This document shows positions 35,985-45,265 of a stretch of DNA of 64,000 nt, piece by piece. The first letter of the stretch is position 1. Every line of letters starts with the position of its first letter. The notes beneath the pieces were generated by a model. The model did not search any database. It was not told the origin of the DNA and saw only the letters and a program-made list of their open reading frames with translations. Both the position numbers and the translations under genes were made by a program. This stretch comes from JAGNHS01 sp964609695 (GTDB lineage Bacteria > Bdellovibrionota > UBA2428): the NCBI GenBank assembly GCA_964609695.1, contig CAZSSP010000009.1, positions 5,909-69,908 on the forward strand, written 5' to 3'.

Positions 35985-37441
35985 AAAACGCCTCCGCTAC
36001 GTTTAAGTCCCATTTCAATCGCTTTTTCTGTATTGAAACCAAACCTAAACGAAACTCCACTCACGTCGCGGCCCAACCAGCGAGCCGATCGAGAGACCAT
36101 ATAAGAATCCATAATCACTTTAAGCGCCTTTTTATGACTCGGTAGTTCCAAACGACAATGCTCTGTACCTGCATCAATCAGTTTAGCTCCAGCTATAATC
36201 AAATCGGAGCCATAGTCAGCGCCATCTTCATCCTTTTTTCTAAGCGAGGCTTGGCAAATACTTTTCTCAAGACTGTCTTTTGACCAATCTAAGCCCATCA
36301 CATCATTATTATAAGGTGCTGCTAAAGTTAGCTCTTCCCATGTAATGCTTCCCGTATTTAAACTGGACTTCACAGCTCCCCTATTCACAATCGCCACATC
36401 ACCCTTACTCGCATAAAGATAACTTTGCGCCAACCATAGTGCTAATTTATCTGGGCTCATCTCTTGAGAAACATTAGCGACAACCTCGCGAGCTTTGGGA
36501 GAATATTTAGCATATAAGGAATTAATTTTAGTTTGAGTTTCAGAGTCTTCCTCGACAGAAGAATTCAATGCGATGAGATCTACAGATTTAGTTTGAAGAA
36601 TTTTTCCACTCGCATCAGCTCCTATGACTAATTTTGTAACCGTCTCACCAAAAGCTGCAGAGTCATAAAGAGGCGCGCAGAAATTTGCGAATTGCGCTTT
36701 GTGATCGTCTCCAGAAAGAAAGGCTAAGTTTTTATTTGGAATATTTTCACACGCACTTGTCGCAAAAATTTGATCTTGGCTCCAAGGCAAATGATTGATC
36801 CACAACAAGGGAGCTTTAGCGGCTAAACGTTTCCATTCTGCCCAATTGGAAGATGTTGGATTTCCTGTAAATTTAAAAGCATTTTTCTTGGCCGCAGCAT
36901 CATCCCAAAATGGCGTGCGCGTCCAAGAGAGCAACCAAAATTCTAATCCAGATTTTGCACCCTTAAAAAGCACATGATTATTCCAAGCTTGCGAAGAAAG
37001 GCCTTTGACGTTTTCATTAAACCAAGTCACTCCCGACTCTTTAACTAATTTGTTGAGCTCCTGGCCTCCTCTATAAAGTTCATTGTTTCCTAATGCCGAA
37101 TAATCCAATCCAATTTCATGGAGTAATTGAACACAAGCAATGTCTTTTGTGGCCTTGCATGCAGAACTTCCTTTTTCAACTAAATCTCCGCTCGCAACAA
37201 CCACAATATCTGTTCGACCGCCCGCCGCAGCTCTTTCCTTTTTAATAATAGTAGCTATTTTTGCTAATCCGCCCAATGCGTCTTTAGAGGGCAAAAGGTG
37301 ACTATGAAAATCACTAAAGTGAAGCAGTACGACCTGTGGATCGCCTTTTCTTAGACTTGTTCCTCCAGATTTTCCTAATTCTGTACTACTGCATGAAATA
37401 AAAAATATAAAAAGAAGTCCAATATAGTGTCGCCAAAGCAT
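35981..37441 (-). CDS. 5'-nucleotidase-family metallophosphoesterase lipoprotein
   Basis: This protein of about 486 residues is likely a lipoprotein, with signal peptide LFIFFISC. The metal-binding calcineurin-like domain has LLHFSDFHSHLLP (instead of TNDxHG), VVVASGDLVEKG, LGNNELYRGG (replacing GNHE) and INHLPWS. A C-terminal 5'-nucleotidase domain follows, with VAIVNRGAVKSSL and LTLAAPYNNDV. So it probably cleaves nucleotides or related esters outside the inner membrane. The change of the usual GNHE His to Asn in GNNE may lower activity. ATG 37441 follows an AGGG site. It diverges from pgsA with starts 27 bases apart. Confidence 0.83.
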   Translation of the reverse strand: MLWRHYIGLLFIFFISCSSTELGKSGGTSLRKGDPQVVLLHFSDFHSHLLPSKDALGGLAKIATIIKKERAAAGGRTDIVVVASGDLVEKGSSACKATKDIACVQLLHEIGLDYSALGNNELYRGGQELNKLVKESGVTWFNENVKGLSSQAWNNHVLFKGAKSGLEFWLLSWTRTPFWDDAAAKKNAFKFTGNPTSSNWAEWKRLAAKAPLLWINHLPWSQDQIFATSACENIPNKNLAFLSGDDHKAQFANFCAPLYDSAAFGETVTKLVIGADASGKILQTKSVDLIALNSSVEEDSETQTKINSLYAKYSPKAREVVANVSQEMSPDKLALWLAQSYLYASKGDVAIVNRGAVKSSLNTGSITWEELTLAAPYNNDVMGLDWSKDSLEKSICQASLRKKDEDGADYGSDLIIAGAKLIDAGTEHCRLELPSHKKALKVIMDSYMVSRSARWLGRDVSGVSFRFGFNTEKAIEMGLKRSGGVF

Positions 37442-37468
37442 AGTAAACACCCTATCATAAAAGTGGGC

Positions 37469-38020
37469 ATGAAAAACCTCCCCAACGCACTCACTCTTTT
37501 ACGCATCGCGATTCTTCCTTTTTTCGCTTTAGCTATTATTAATAATTATCATTTCACATCTGTAGGCTTCCTCATTATTGCCGGAATCACAGATTACCTT
37601 GATGGTTATTTAGCTCGATCCCAAAAACAAGAAAGTAATTTTGGCAAACTCATGGACCCTGTAGCCGATAAACTTGTGCTCTGTATTTCATTAATATTCT
37701 TAGTGTCCAATCCCTTTTTTAATTTTAGCCCTTGGCTTGCGAGTCTTCTATTAGCGCGTGAATTTCTCATAACAGGTATTAGAGCGCTTATTGCTGCTCA
37801 TGGTTTTATTATGGGCGCACAATGGCTCGGCAAATTAAAAACAACATTTCAATTTTTAGGATTAGGATTTTTATTCTTTGGAGCTGGGCTCAACAACAAC
37901 CCAGGAGAATGGCTCATGAGTAGCGGAGTCTTTATGATTTGGCTCTCTGCACTTTTGAGTTACATAAGCCTTTTCCTTTATTCGAAAAAGGCTTACTTTT
38001 TATTATCTACTGAAAGTTAA
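37469..38020 (+). CDS. pgsA: CDP-diacylglycerol--glycerol-3-phosphate phosphatidyltransferase
   Basis: PgsA makes phosphatidylglycerol phosphate, the first step to PG and cardiolipin, in the inner membrane. The 183-residue chain opens with MKNLPNALTLLRIAILPFFAL. It carries the full CDP-alcohol phosphotransferase motif D-G-x2-A-R-x8-G-x3-D-x3-D in DYLDGYLARSQKQES followed by GKLMDPVADK. ATG 37469 is preferred over an earlier in-frame start at 37427, which would overlap the divergent gene. It ends four bases inside the convergent RCC1 gene. Confidence 0.93.
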   Translation: MKNLPNALTLLRIAILPFFALAIINNYHFTSVGFLIIAGITDYLDGYLARSQKQESNFGKLMDPVADKLVLCISLIFLVSNPFFNFSPWLASLLLAREFLITGIRALIAAHGFIMGAQWLGKLKTTFQFLGLGFLFFGAGLNNNPGEWLMSSGVFMIWLSALLSYISLFLYSKKAYFLLSTES

Positions 38021-39696
38021 TTCGCATTCGGAACCTCTTGTGCTTGCAGAAAATTAGCCGTAGTTTGTGAGGGTTTGATTTGTTTATAAGCATTATCACC
38101 CCAACAATAAACTTTTAGAGTTGTATCCTCAGCTGCACCTTGAGAGGGTTGAAAATAAGCTTTACCGCAAACAGTAGCTCCACCACCAGTAATATCTGAA
38201 AAGACTAGGTAACCCTCCTGATTATTCGCATTTTTAGTATCTACAATTTGATCTGCCGTAAGATATTTTGCCGCTGGAGTGCAAGAAGTGCCCGTTTGAG
38301 TGCAGCGTCCGTTTTGGGATTGATCATTATAACCCCAGCAAAATGCCGCTCGGGTATTTCTATCTAAAGAACAACTACTATGCTTTGTAGAAGCTATTTT
38401 TTTAATAAAAGGGCGAGCAGAATATCCAGACGTTTGAACACCTGTGGGGTCTGGACTCAAAACAGGCTTATCAGCACGCGGCATATCGATCATTCCTGTC
38501 GATATGGTCGAACCCGTAGCACCCAAGTCAGCACGTCCCCAACAAAAGATTTTTCTATCTTCCATCAATGCACATGAGTTGCTATCTGATGCAGCAACAC
38601 TCCAAGCTTTATAACTTGACGAAGTTGTAGAATTTGTTGGCATAGAAACTTGCTTAGGCCAAGGAGTATACGAAGTTCCTGCACCACTCGTGTTTAAGCC
38701 AGTCATATTATATTCATTATGACCCCAACAAAATAACCCGAGACTGTCAGCATCTTCAATCGCGCACACATGCACGTTACCAACCGCAAGATGAATGGCA
38801 CGTAAAGTTCTCGTAGTACCATTAATCAAACGAGCCGAGGCTACATAATATGGAAAATTTGAATCTGTGGTTTTGTGATTGGCATTAGTATCAGTTGTTT
38901 GGCCATCTTTTAGCCCAAGTCCAAGAGTCCTATTGGCATTATAACCCCAACACATGACTCTTTTGTCAGTCATAATGGCGCAAGCAGAAGCACCACCTGC
39001 ATCAACATAAGCCACATTCGAAAGCACTGGCACAGGAATATTTTGGTTGGCATTCGTACCATTACCAATAGCGCCAAACGCACCTCGACCCCAACAATAG
39101 ACTTGGTTTCTATTAGTCAAAACACAAGTGTTAAAATCGCCCGCAGTTATATGTATATATTTTATAGGATTAGAACTAGAACTCGCAGGTTCGCTTGTTT
39201 GAACAACCGTTCTATCATCCACTCTCACAATTGTAGATGTAGGAGCAGAATCAGTGCCCAATAAATAAGGATAGGTCGTTGAATAAGTTCCCCAACAATT
39301 AATAGACAATTGATCATTTGAAATCGCGCACACGTGTTGCTCGCCCACGGCTACACTTGAAAGATAATCATTTCGAAAAGCCAAGGGATCAACCACCGCT
39401 CCACCACCAGAGCCACCACCGCCTGAACCACCACCCGAATTATTATTGGTGTTTGAATTACCACCAGGCCCAACAGCATTATCATTACTATTATTTATAT
39501 TATTGCTATTTCCCGAATTGCTATTTCCTGAATTGTTATTTCCAGTAGTCGATCCACCACCATTAGAACCTAGCGAAGAACCGCTGCCCCCTGAAGAGCC
39601 CCTAGTCCCAGTACTCGCACCACCAGTGCAGCTCTGAAGAAGTATTAATGATAAATATAAAAATGCCAAATACATCACGTTCTTCATAACTTTCAT
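38017..39696 (-). CDS. RCC1-repeat lipoprotein
   Basis: This protein of about 559 residues is exported as a lipoprotein (YLSLILLQSC). A long Gly/Ser/Asn-rich linker (residues about 25-90) follows. Then come seven or so RCC1-like blades, each with a Cys-Ala-I/L and Cys-Trp-Gly core, such as VCAISNDQLSINCWG, CVLTNRNQVYCWG and SCALMEDRKIFCWGR. The blades should close into a beta-propeller at the cell surface that binds protein or polysaccharide. The start is ATG 39696, with AAAGG nine bases upstream. The function is unknown. Confidence 0.82.
   Translation of the reverse strand: MKVMKNVMYLAFLYLSLILLQSCTGGASTGTRGSSGGSGSSLGSNGGGSTTGNNNSGNSNSGNSNNINNSNDNAVGPGGNSNTNNNSGGGSGGGGSGGGAVVDPLAFRNDYLSSVAVGEQHVCAISNDQLSINCWGTYSTTYPYLLGTDSAPTSTIVRVDDRTVVQTSEPASSSSNPIKYIHITAGDFNTCVLTNRNQVYCWGRGAFGAIGNGTNANQNIPVPVLSNVAYVDAGGASACAIMTDKRVMCWGYNANRTLGLGLKDGQTTDTNANHKTTDSNFPYYVASARLINGTTRTLRAIHLAVGNVHVCAIEDADSLGLFCWGHNEYNMTGLNTSGAGTSYTPWPKQVSMPTNSTTSSSYKAWSVAASDSNSCALMEDRKIFCWGRADLGATGSTISTGMIDMPRADKPVLSPDPTGVQTSGYSARPFIKKIASTKHSSCSLDRNTRAAFCWGYNDQSQNGRCTQTGTSCTPAAKYLTADQIVDTKNANNQEGYLVFSDITGGGATVCGKAYFQPSQGAAEDTTLKVYCWGDNAYKQIKPSQTTANFLQAQEVPNAN
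39502..39546. repeat. Three 15-base tandem repeats in linker
   Basis: Units ATTGCTATTTCCCGA, ATTGCTATTTCCTGA and ATTGTTATTTCCAGT follow each other and encode NSGNS-type linker sequence in the RCC1 lipoprotein on the other strand. They are prone to slippage that would change linker length in frame. Confidence 0.75.
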
Positions 39697-39817
39697 TGTA
39701 AGAGCCTTTACATTTCGAGGGTTTGAAGTTTGCAATAAATCTTCTTTAAGATTCTATAAAGCCAATCGCCGTATAATCTTGAAAGCTTAAATCACATCAC
39801 ATAGTTTGGAAAAACTG

Positions 39818-41068
39818 ATGAAAGCGTCCTCTAAAAAACTTTGTCTTATTCTTGTCACAATTTTAAGTTATTCTTTGCAGGCCGCCCTGAATGAACCCAA
39901 TTTGCCCGATCCCAGCTTTCAAAATCCCTTCATCTCAACCGTACATGGAGCTGTTATGGCCTATGCGGGAAGAATCAGAAACCTACAAAGCAAATATCAA
40001 AATTATCAAAGCCTTCCTTCAAAGCACTTTGAAATTGGCAGCACAAAAGTGCTTCTCTTTAATCAAAAGACTAAGGCCGATTTAGTCATTGCATTGCCTG
40101 GAATTGCCACAAAGAATTTTTCCCCAATGATGAGTCGCCCCTTGGATTACTTTTCTAACCGAGGGTATCACACGGCCGTAATCAACAATTCCTGGAGCCA
40201 CACTTATTTAATTCAAAAGCCCGACCATTGGCCGGGCGATATTGAAGCTGAAGCTGAAGTGATACTCGACCTCATCCCTGAAATTATAAAAAAAATTGGA
40301 GCTCAAAACGTTAAGCATATTCACCTTTATGGTGAATCTTATGGTGGCTTTTTAAGTTCCGTTGTTAAAGGCCTCGATAAAAATAATTTAATCGATGGAA
40401 AAATCCTGATGGTTGGCCCTCCTATTAATTTTAAGAGTGCCGCCAATAATCTCGATCAACTCATCGTTAGAGCTCAAAATTTGCCCGAAACTAAACCAGG
40501 AAACTTAGAACTTTTGGGTATTATGTTTGGATTTTTATGGGAAAATCTTCAAGGTAAAACTCCTAAAGTGAATGAAGATCAAATGCTACAAGTGGTTTCG
40601 ATAGATGTTTTCTTAAAACACTTAAAACAAACTCTGAAAGATCTAAAAAATATTGGTGGCCCGAATCTTCCTGATTCGATAAATCTCACAGACCCACGCT
40701 ATTTTTCCTATATAGATTCTGTTTCCAAAAACTTTAGAGTTAAAAACCCTCAAAGTTTTTCTCTTTTTTATTGGCTGAATAAACTGCAAAGCAAAAACGT
40801 CGACTTTCAAGTGATTAGCGCACAAGATGATTTTCTAAATATCGGAGAAGTTTGGAATTTAGCAAACTCGCAAAATTCAATTTCGATCTTAAGCTGGGGT
40901 GGCCATTTAGGATTTACTGGATTCAAATGGTGGGAAGAAATTCTAGATAAAAAATTTGGCAGCAGACTTCCTGGTTCAGAGCCTCCAGCCTGCATTGGTT
41001 TTGAAGCTCCCACATGGAATGACCCGAAAATGTCTAAAACTTTTCGGGCCCACGACTTTAGTTTTTAA
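39818..41068 (+). CDS. Exported alpha/beta-hydrolase-like protein
   Basis: This protein of about 416 residues has a signal peptide (KKLCLILVTILSYSLQA). The hydrolase core has LVIALPGIATKNFSP for the oxyanion side, HIHLYGESYGGFLSS with the nucleophile serine elbow GESYG, QVISAQDDFLN with the acid, and WGGHLGFTG with a His. That gives a full putative Ser-Asp-His triad. The substrate is unknown; esterase or lipase activity is the simplest reading. I chose ATG 39818 rather than TTG 39806. It meets the convergent ccsA gene 26 bases on. Confidence 0.75.
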   Translation: MKASSKKLCLILVTILSYSLQAALNEPNLPDPSFQNPFISTVHGAVMAYAGRIRNLQSKYQNYQSLPSKHFEIGSTKVLLFNQKTKADLVIALPGIATKNFSPMMSRPLDYFSNRGYHTAVINNSWSHTYLIQKPDHWPGDIEAEAEVILDLIPEIIKKIGAQNVKHIHLYGESYGGFLSSVVKGLDKNNLIDGKILMVGPPINFKSAANNLDQLIVRAQNLPETKPGNLELLGIMFGFLWENLQGKTPKVNEDQMLQVVSIDVFLKHLKQTLKDLKNIGGPNLPDSINLTDPRYFSYIDSVSKNFRVKNPQSFSLFYWLNKLQSKNVDFQVISAQDDFLNIGEVWNLANSQNSISILSWGGHLGFTGFKWWEEILDKKFGSRLPGSEPPACIGFEAPTWNDPKMSKTFRAHDFSF

Positions 41069-41094
41069 ACGAGATCCATTTTATTCGTCTGAAA

Positions 41095-42414
41095 CTACGC
41101 ACTTCCGTAGCTATGAAGACCACTCAAAACTAAGTTGACTCCTAAAAACGCAAAGACCATCACAATAAATCCAATAATGCTAATAAAAGACAATGTGTTG
41201 GGCTTCCAGTTTATCAATAATTTTCCATGCAAATAGATAAGATAAACTAACCAAGTGATTAAAGCCCAAGTTTCCTTAGGATCCCAACCCCAACTTCTAC
41301 CCCAGGCATAATAAGCCCATACGGCCCCCGTAATTAAAAGCAGAGTTTGAAAAGGAAAAGCAAAAAGCACAGTCTTATAACTTAATTCATGCAAACGATC
41401 TGCGCTCGGTAATTTATCCATAATGCTTTTATGAAAATGCTCAAGAGCTAAAAAGACAAATGCAAAAAACAAAGAAGTGAAGATTAGCATCACTAAATAT
41501 GGATTCGAATATAAGCTGAGGTCGGGATGACTTCGCTTCATATAAAACAACCATCCCAAAAGACCCGCCATAGAAAGAGTACCCGTCCAAAATAAAGTTT
41601 TATCAAGTTTTTGCATTTGGTTATATTGTGATTTTTTACGACGAAACATAATAATCATCGCCGCAAAAAACGATAAAAAGCTCACCCAAAAAAAATACTC
41701 GGCGCCAGGTACAGCCACCATACGAGTTACCACAGGCCCACCTTCGTATTCTCTATAGGTGTCTTTAGTTTCACTTTGAGTACCATCGGCTAAGGTTTTT
41801 GTAATGGTTTTATCTAAAAAGAATTTTCCATCTTTAAAAACATGTCCCCTTCCAGCCGTGCCTAAATTTACAAGAAACATCAAACAAAGAACGGCTGCAA
41901 TTTTTGTAACCGAAACTTTATTTCTAAATAAATGCAAAAATGACAAGCAAGCCCCATAGGTGAAAGCTGCATAAGCTATCATTCCAAAACAAACGTGGAT
42001 CTTCAACCAATTGCTTTGAAGCGCAGGAATTAGAGGCTCTACAGTTTTATTCGGAGTCATCACAGCCATTCCCATTAACAAAAAAACTAAAGGCATCACA
42101 ATGACACCCGTTAACGGCACTCGCCAAAGCCACTGACCCAATAATTGAAATAAAGAGGCACCCCAGGCAAAAAACACCAAGGACTCATAAAGATTTGTCC
42201 ACGGGGGTCTATCAATTCCCCCAATATACCATCGACCCAATAGACCCAACGTGTGAGCTAAAAAGGCTGCCGCAGCTAGTGTTTGGGCCGTGTTTCGCCA
42301 AAATCCATTTGATTTTTTTACAATCATGGCCGCAAAAAAACAGAATGCCGCAATTAAATATATAAAAGCAGAATAATTTAATGCACTGACAGTATAAGAA
42401 AAAATATTATCCAT
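41095..42414 (-). CDS. ccsA: Cytochrome c biogenesis protein CcsA/ResC
   Basis: CcsA moves and attaches haem to c-type cytochromes in System II. The 439-residue chain has about eight or more membrane segments and the haem-handling WWD-type motif WGRSWGWDPKETWALITW near the C-terminus. Likely His ligands are in HTLGLLGRWYIGG, WLKIHVCFGM and LEHFHKS. A central hydrophilic part differs from short CcsA forms. It overlaps resB by eight bases; the two together form the haem lyase. Confidence 0.9.
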   Translation of the reverse strand: MDNIFSYTVSALNYSAFIYLIAAFCFFAAMIVKKSNGFWRNTAQTLAAAAFLAHTLGLLGRWYIGGIDRPPWTNLYESLVFFAWGASLFQLLGQWLWRVPLTGVIVMPLVFLLMGMAVMTPNKTVEPLIPALQSNWLKIHVCFGMIAYAAFTYGACLSFLHLFRNKVSVTKIAAVLCLMFLVNLGTAGRGHVFKDGKFFLDKTITKTLADGTQSETKDTYREYEGGPVVTRMVAVPGAEYFFWVSFLSFFAAMIIMFRRKKSQYNQMQKLDKTLFWTGTLSMAGLLGWLFYMKRSHPDLSLYSNPYLVMLIFTSLFFAFVFLALEHFHKSIMDKLPSADRLHELSYKTVLFAFPFQTLLLITGAVWAYYAWGRSWGWDPKETWALITWLVYLIYLHGKLLINWKPNTLSFISIIGFIVMVFAFLGVNLVLSGLHSYGSA

Positions 42415-43837
42415 TGGCTCGTCCTTTAGTTGCTAATCTCAATCGAGTCGCAAGTTTTTTTAAATCATTTTCAAATGTGAGTGGAAGTCTATGAATAGTT
42501 CCACTTAATAAAATTTCACCATTATCAAATCGTAAATGATAGCGTTTGTGCTGAACAAACAAGGCATAAAAAGTGCCTATGAGCATCCCCAAGCAACCTA
42601 ACCAATAAATCGGAGCTCCAGGATCGTGAGCAATTTGTAATCCCGAAAAATGTTTTTCATCGAGACTTTCTAAAACTGCAGCCCAAGGAGACTTTCGATT
42701 TTCAAAATCAAAATTTGGATAATTTTTAAGAATCCAAAATTCTTCACCCGAAGGCTGACCGTTTTTTAATTCTTGAATCTGAACACCGGGCCCGAAACCT
42801 TGGACATCATTCAAAGCTCTCAATACAACATACTGAACACCAAAGCTGTCGAGTTTCTGAACTTTTCCAACACCTGTTTTTTGAAAGGCTTGTTTTGAAT
42901 AAGAGCCTGTTTTTTCGACGAAGCGCAATTCAATATTAAAATCTCCCATAGAACCATAACTCGCTTGATAAAAAGTAAAATCTCCATAGGAAAGAGGGTC
43001 ATTCACTGTAATCACTTTTGAAGCCAAGACACTTCCATTTTGGCGATCGAGAATATTTAATTTCGTTCTAAAATCTTTGGGTCGACCAGGGAAATCCTTA
43101 TAAAAATCTACATGAAAATATTCAGCCTCAATTCTAAAAGGCATTAAACGCTCATTAGGCGCAGTTCCTGGAATACTTGGAAGCCCACTCGCATTTCCTT
43201 CTTTAAATAGTAAAAAGGTGTCCACCGCAGAGCCCTCAGGAATATTAGCTCCGCCTTCAAAACCTTTAAGACCAGAATAAATGGCTCCGGCAAAAACCAG
43301 CAGGAGAGAGCTGTGAACGAGATAATTAGCCACACGTGACCAGCGACCACTTTGCCAAGAGATTTGAAATGAATTCGCTGAAGATTCTAATTCCTCAAAT
43401 TTAACCCAAGGAGATTTAATTTGAGCTTCTAAAATTTTTTTAGCTTCTGAGGCCTTCAAACTAGAGTTCCAAGAATGAAAAAACTTGGGATCGCGCGCTA
43501 AAAAAGTGCTTTTACTTAAAGCCACAGCCTTGGCGTTTGCCGCTTTCCACATTTGCGGCCAACGTTCTACAGAACACGCTATTAGATTTATGGCTAACAA
43601 GGCTATAAGCCCAACATACCAAAACGAATGATAAGCTGTGAAAAGCTGGGTCCACTTAGCAAAACGCCAAAATTCGTAATCATATTGAATGGCGGGATCG
43701 ATGTTAGAAATGTTTTGCTGCAAAACAATGGTTCCGGGGATAGAAAGAAGTAATAACGCAACAAAGACCACAAGCGTTAGCTTTACAGAGGCTAGTTTTA
43801 GCCAAATCTGATCTACACACTCCCAAAAGAAGCCCAT
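42407..43837 (-). CDS. resB: Cytochrome c biogenesis protein ResB/Ccs1
   Basis: ResB is the partner of CcsA in System II. The 476-residue protein has three N-terminal membrane segments (about 14-34, 71-91 and 168-190). A large periplasmic domain follows, and a last membrane segment lies near 415-435 (IYWLGCLGMLIGTFYALF). Recognised parts are LASVKLTLVVFVALLLLSIP, DPLSYGDFTFYQASYG and the DIELRF-like strands. It is upstream of and overlaps ccsA, as in other System II operons. Confidence 0.88.
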   Translation of the reverse strand: MGFFWECVDQIWLKLASVKLTLVVFVALLLLSIPGTIVLQQNISNIDPAIQYDYEFWRFAKWTQLFTAYHSFWYVGLIALLAINLIACSVERWPQMWKAANAKAVALSKSTFLARDPKFFHSWNSSLKASEAKKILEAQIKSPWVKFEELESSANSFQISWQSGRWSRVANYLVHSSLLLVFAGAIYSGLKGFEGGANIPEGSAVDTFLLFKEGNASGLPSIPGTAPNERLMPFRIEAEYFHVDFYKDFPGRPKDFRTKLNILDRQNGSVLASKVITVNDPLSYGDFTFYQASYGSMGDFNIELRFVEKTGSYSKQAFQKTGVGKVQKLDSFGVQYVVLRALNDVQGFGPGVQIQELKNGQPSGEEFWILKNYPNFDFENRKSPWAAVLESLDEKHFSGLQIAHDPGAPIYWLGCLGMLIGTFYALFVQHKRYHLRFDNGEILLSGTIHRLPLTFENDLKKLATRLRLATKGRANG

Positions 43838-43910
43838 GCCAGCTTTCTCTCACCGGTCAACGCGCCGGTCAATGAAGGAATCCTATTCTCAGACTAAAAT
43901 CATTAGCGCT

Positions 43911-44309
43911 ATGAGAAAATCAATCAGTCTCTCAATATTTCTTAGTACACTGTTTTTTATGGCCGCAAATAAAGTGGAGGCTTCTGCCAAAAAAGATAAA
44001 GCTCCCAAAGCCGGAGTTGAAAAATTTGAAGAATATTTAATTCGTTTTAACGAAGAGCTCAAAAGCGAAGAACGCCAACAAATTTATAAGAAATATAATT
44101 TTATCGAAAAAAGAGAAGTTAAAACTAGTTTTGGAATTTTTTATGTGATTGGAGTTCCCGCTGGTAAAAATCGAAGTTACTGGGAAGGACAAATGAAAAA
44201 CGAAAGCAAGGTGAAATACATTGAACCTCAGATCATGTATAAAGCTTTTGGAAATAAAAATCCGAATCAAATTTCTACCGAATCAACGAATAGTAAAGCT
44301 GGAAAATAA
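43911..44309 (+). CDS. Exported I9-like (subtilisin propeptide/inhibitor) protein
   Basis: This 132-residue protein has a signal peptide (RKSISLSIFLSTLFFMAANK). The mature part then follows the peptidase inhibitor I9 pattern: FEEYLIRFNEELKSEERQQI, YNFIEKREVKTSFGIFYVIG, and KVKYIEPQIMYKAF, which stands for the V-x-Y-(V/I)-E-P end of subtilase propeptides. No protease domain follows, so it may be a free inhibitor or chaperone for a subtilase elsewhere. ATG 43911 gives the signal peptide directly; an earlier in-frame start at 43836 is less likely. Its end overlaps the convergent FliL-like gene by 27 bases. Confidence 0.68.
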   Translation: MRKSISLSIFLSTLFFMAANKVEASAKKDKAPKAGVEKFEEYLIRFNEELKSEERQQIYKKYNFIEKREVKTSFGIFYVIGVPAGKNRSYWEGQMKNESKVKYIEPQIMYKAFGNKNPNQISTESTNSKAGK

Positions 44310-45011
44310 AACGTCTACCACTCGACCGTTTTTTAGGTGATAATTCATTTCAGTCATAATTTCTGATTTGAGCAGTTGCTTACCTTTTAAACCCAATAGT
44401 TGATCGCGCTCGTATTTTGCCAGTATGGAAATCATCAAAGATCTCATTTCTGTTTCCCGTCCACGCAGCTCTTCTTTGGCTTTGTAATTATCAACTTCAA
44501 ACTCAAAACTAATAAGAGCGACATTCTGCTGTTGCCCCTCGACCTTTAATCCCGCTGAAATGGAATCCAAAGGAAAATAGTGAAAGCCTCTTCTAATCGC
44601 GATGTTATTGACTTGAATGCTCGCCAAACCTCTTTTGGGACCAGGCTCCTGAAGATCATGACCTTCAGCTAATTGGCCATCTTGTCGATCTCGAATATCT
44701 TTTGGAATTAAGGACCCTGAAAATGCAGGCTCGGCAGCAGCTTCTCCACCATGCCCACCTTTTTTCTCTCCGCCCTCTGCAACTTCATCTTCTTCTTCGC
44801 TATGAGCGGGCTTTAAATGAGGAGCTATCCACATATTAAAGCTGAGATAAGACCACAAAGCTGAAAAACAAATGAAAAGCAATGAAAGTGTTCTCACTAA
44901 TAAAACTTCTCGAGTAGGACGAAGTAAAAATCCGGCGAAGCCTTTGGCTGATCCAAAAAATTCTTTGGTTTGAACTACAAAAAGTTTGAGTCTCTCAACA
45001 AAAAGTCTCAA
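44283..45011 (-). CDS. FliL-domain membrane protein
   Basis: FliL family proteins surround the flagellar stator and stabilise it under load. This 242-residue protein has a cytoplasmic N-terminus of about 30 residues and one membrane segment (LVRTLSLLFICFSALWSYL). An acidic Glu/Gly/His linker (EEEDEVAEGGEKKGGHGG) follows, then a C-terminal FliL domain (VALISFEFEVDNYKAKEEL, then SLMISILAKYERDQLLGLKG). The start is probably TTG 45011. No flagellar genes are beside it, so it may be a paralogue with another role, such as gliding or stator control. Confidence 0.78.
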   Translation of the reverse strand: MRLFVERLKLFVVQTKEFFGSAKGFAGFLLRPTREVLLVRTLSLLFICFSALWSYLSFNMWIAPHLKPAHSEEEDEVAEGGEKKGGHGGEAAAEPAFSGSLIPKDIRDRQDGQLAEGHDLQEPGPKRGLASIQVNNIAIRRGFHYFPLDSISAGLKVEGQQQNVALISFEFEVDNYKAKEELRGRETEMRSLMISILAKYERDQLLGLKGKQLLKSEIMTEMNYHLKNGRVVDVLFSSFTIR

Positions 45012-45158
45012 CTTCTCTTTATATAATTTGAGCTTTTCCAGCCTAAGCCTCCCAGAGCCTCTTATCGGCTAAAGGCAGGAATTATTTTAGGATTTCGGAG
45101 CACCCCATCCTGAAACAGCATAAGCACATGATTTTATTGAATAAACATTTAAAAAATC

Positions 45159-45184
45159 ATTGTGCGCGATGAAACGGTCCTGGG
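45159..45184. repeat. Copy of the foldback arm sequence
   Basis: The stretch beginning ATTGTGCGCGATGAAACGG matches the 25310-25338 arm at 22 of 26 positions (counted by eye). It lies in the 254-base gap (45012-45265) between the divergent FliL-like and HD-GYP genes. The rest of that gap holds only AT-rich promoter-like sequence and short hairpins. A partial copy (ATTGTGCGTGAAGAAA) lies near 33632-33647. Confidence 0.6.
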
Positions 45185-45265
45185 AGGGGTCAAGCTCCTT
45201 TAATGGCGCAGAATTCTCGCTTCCTCTCCTAAAGTTCAATGTCTAGAACTCCGAATAGTTATTGA

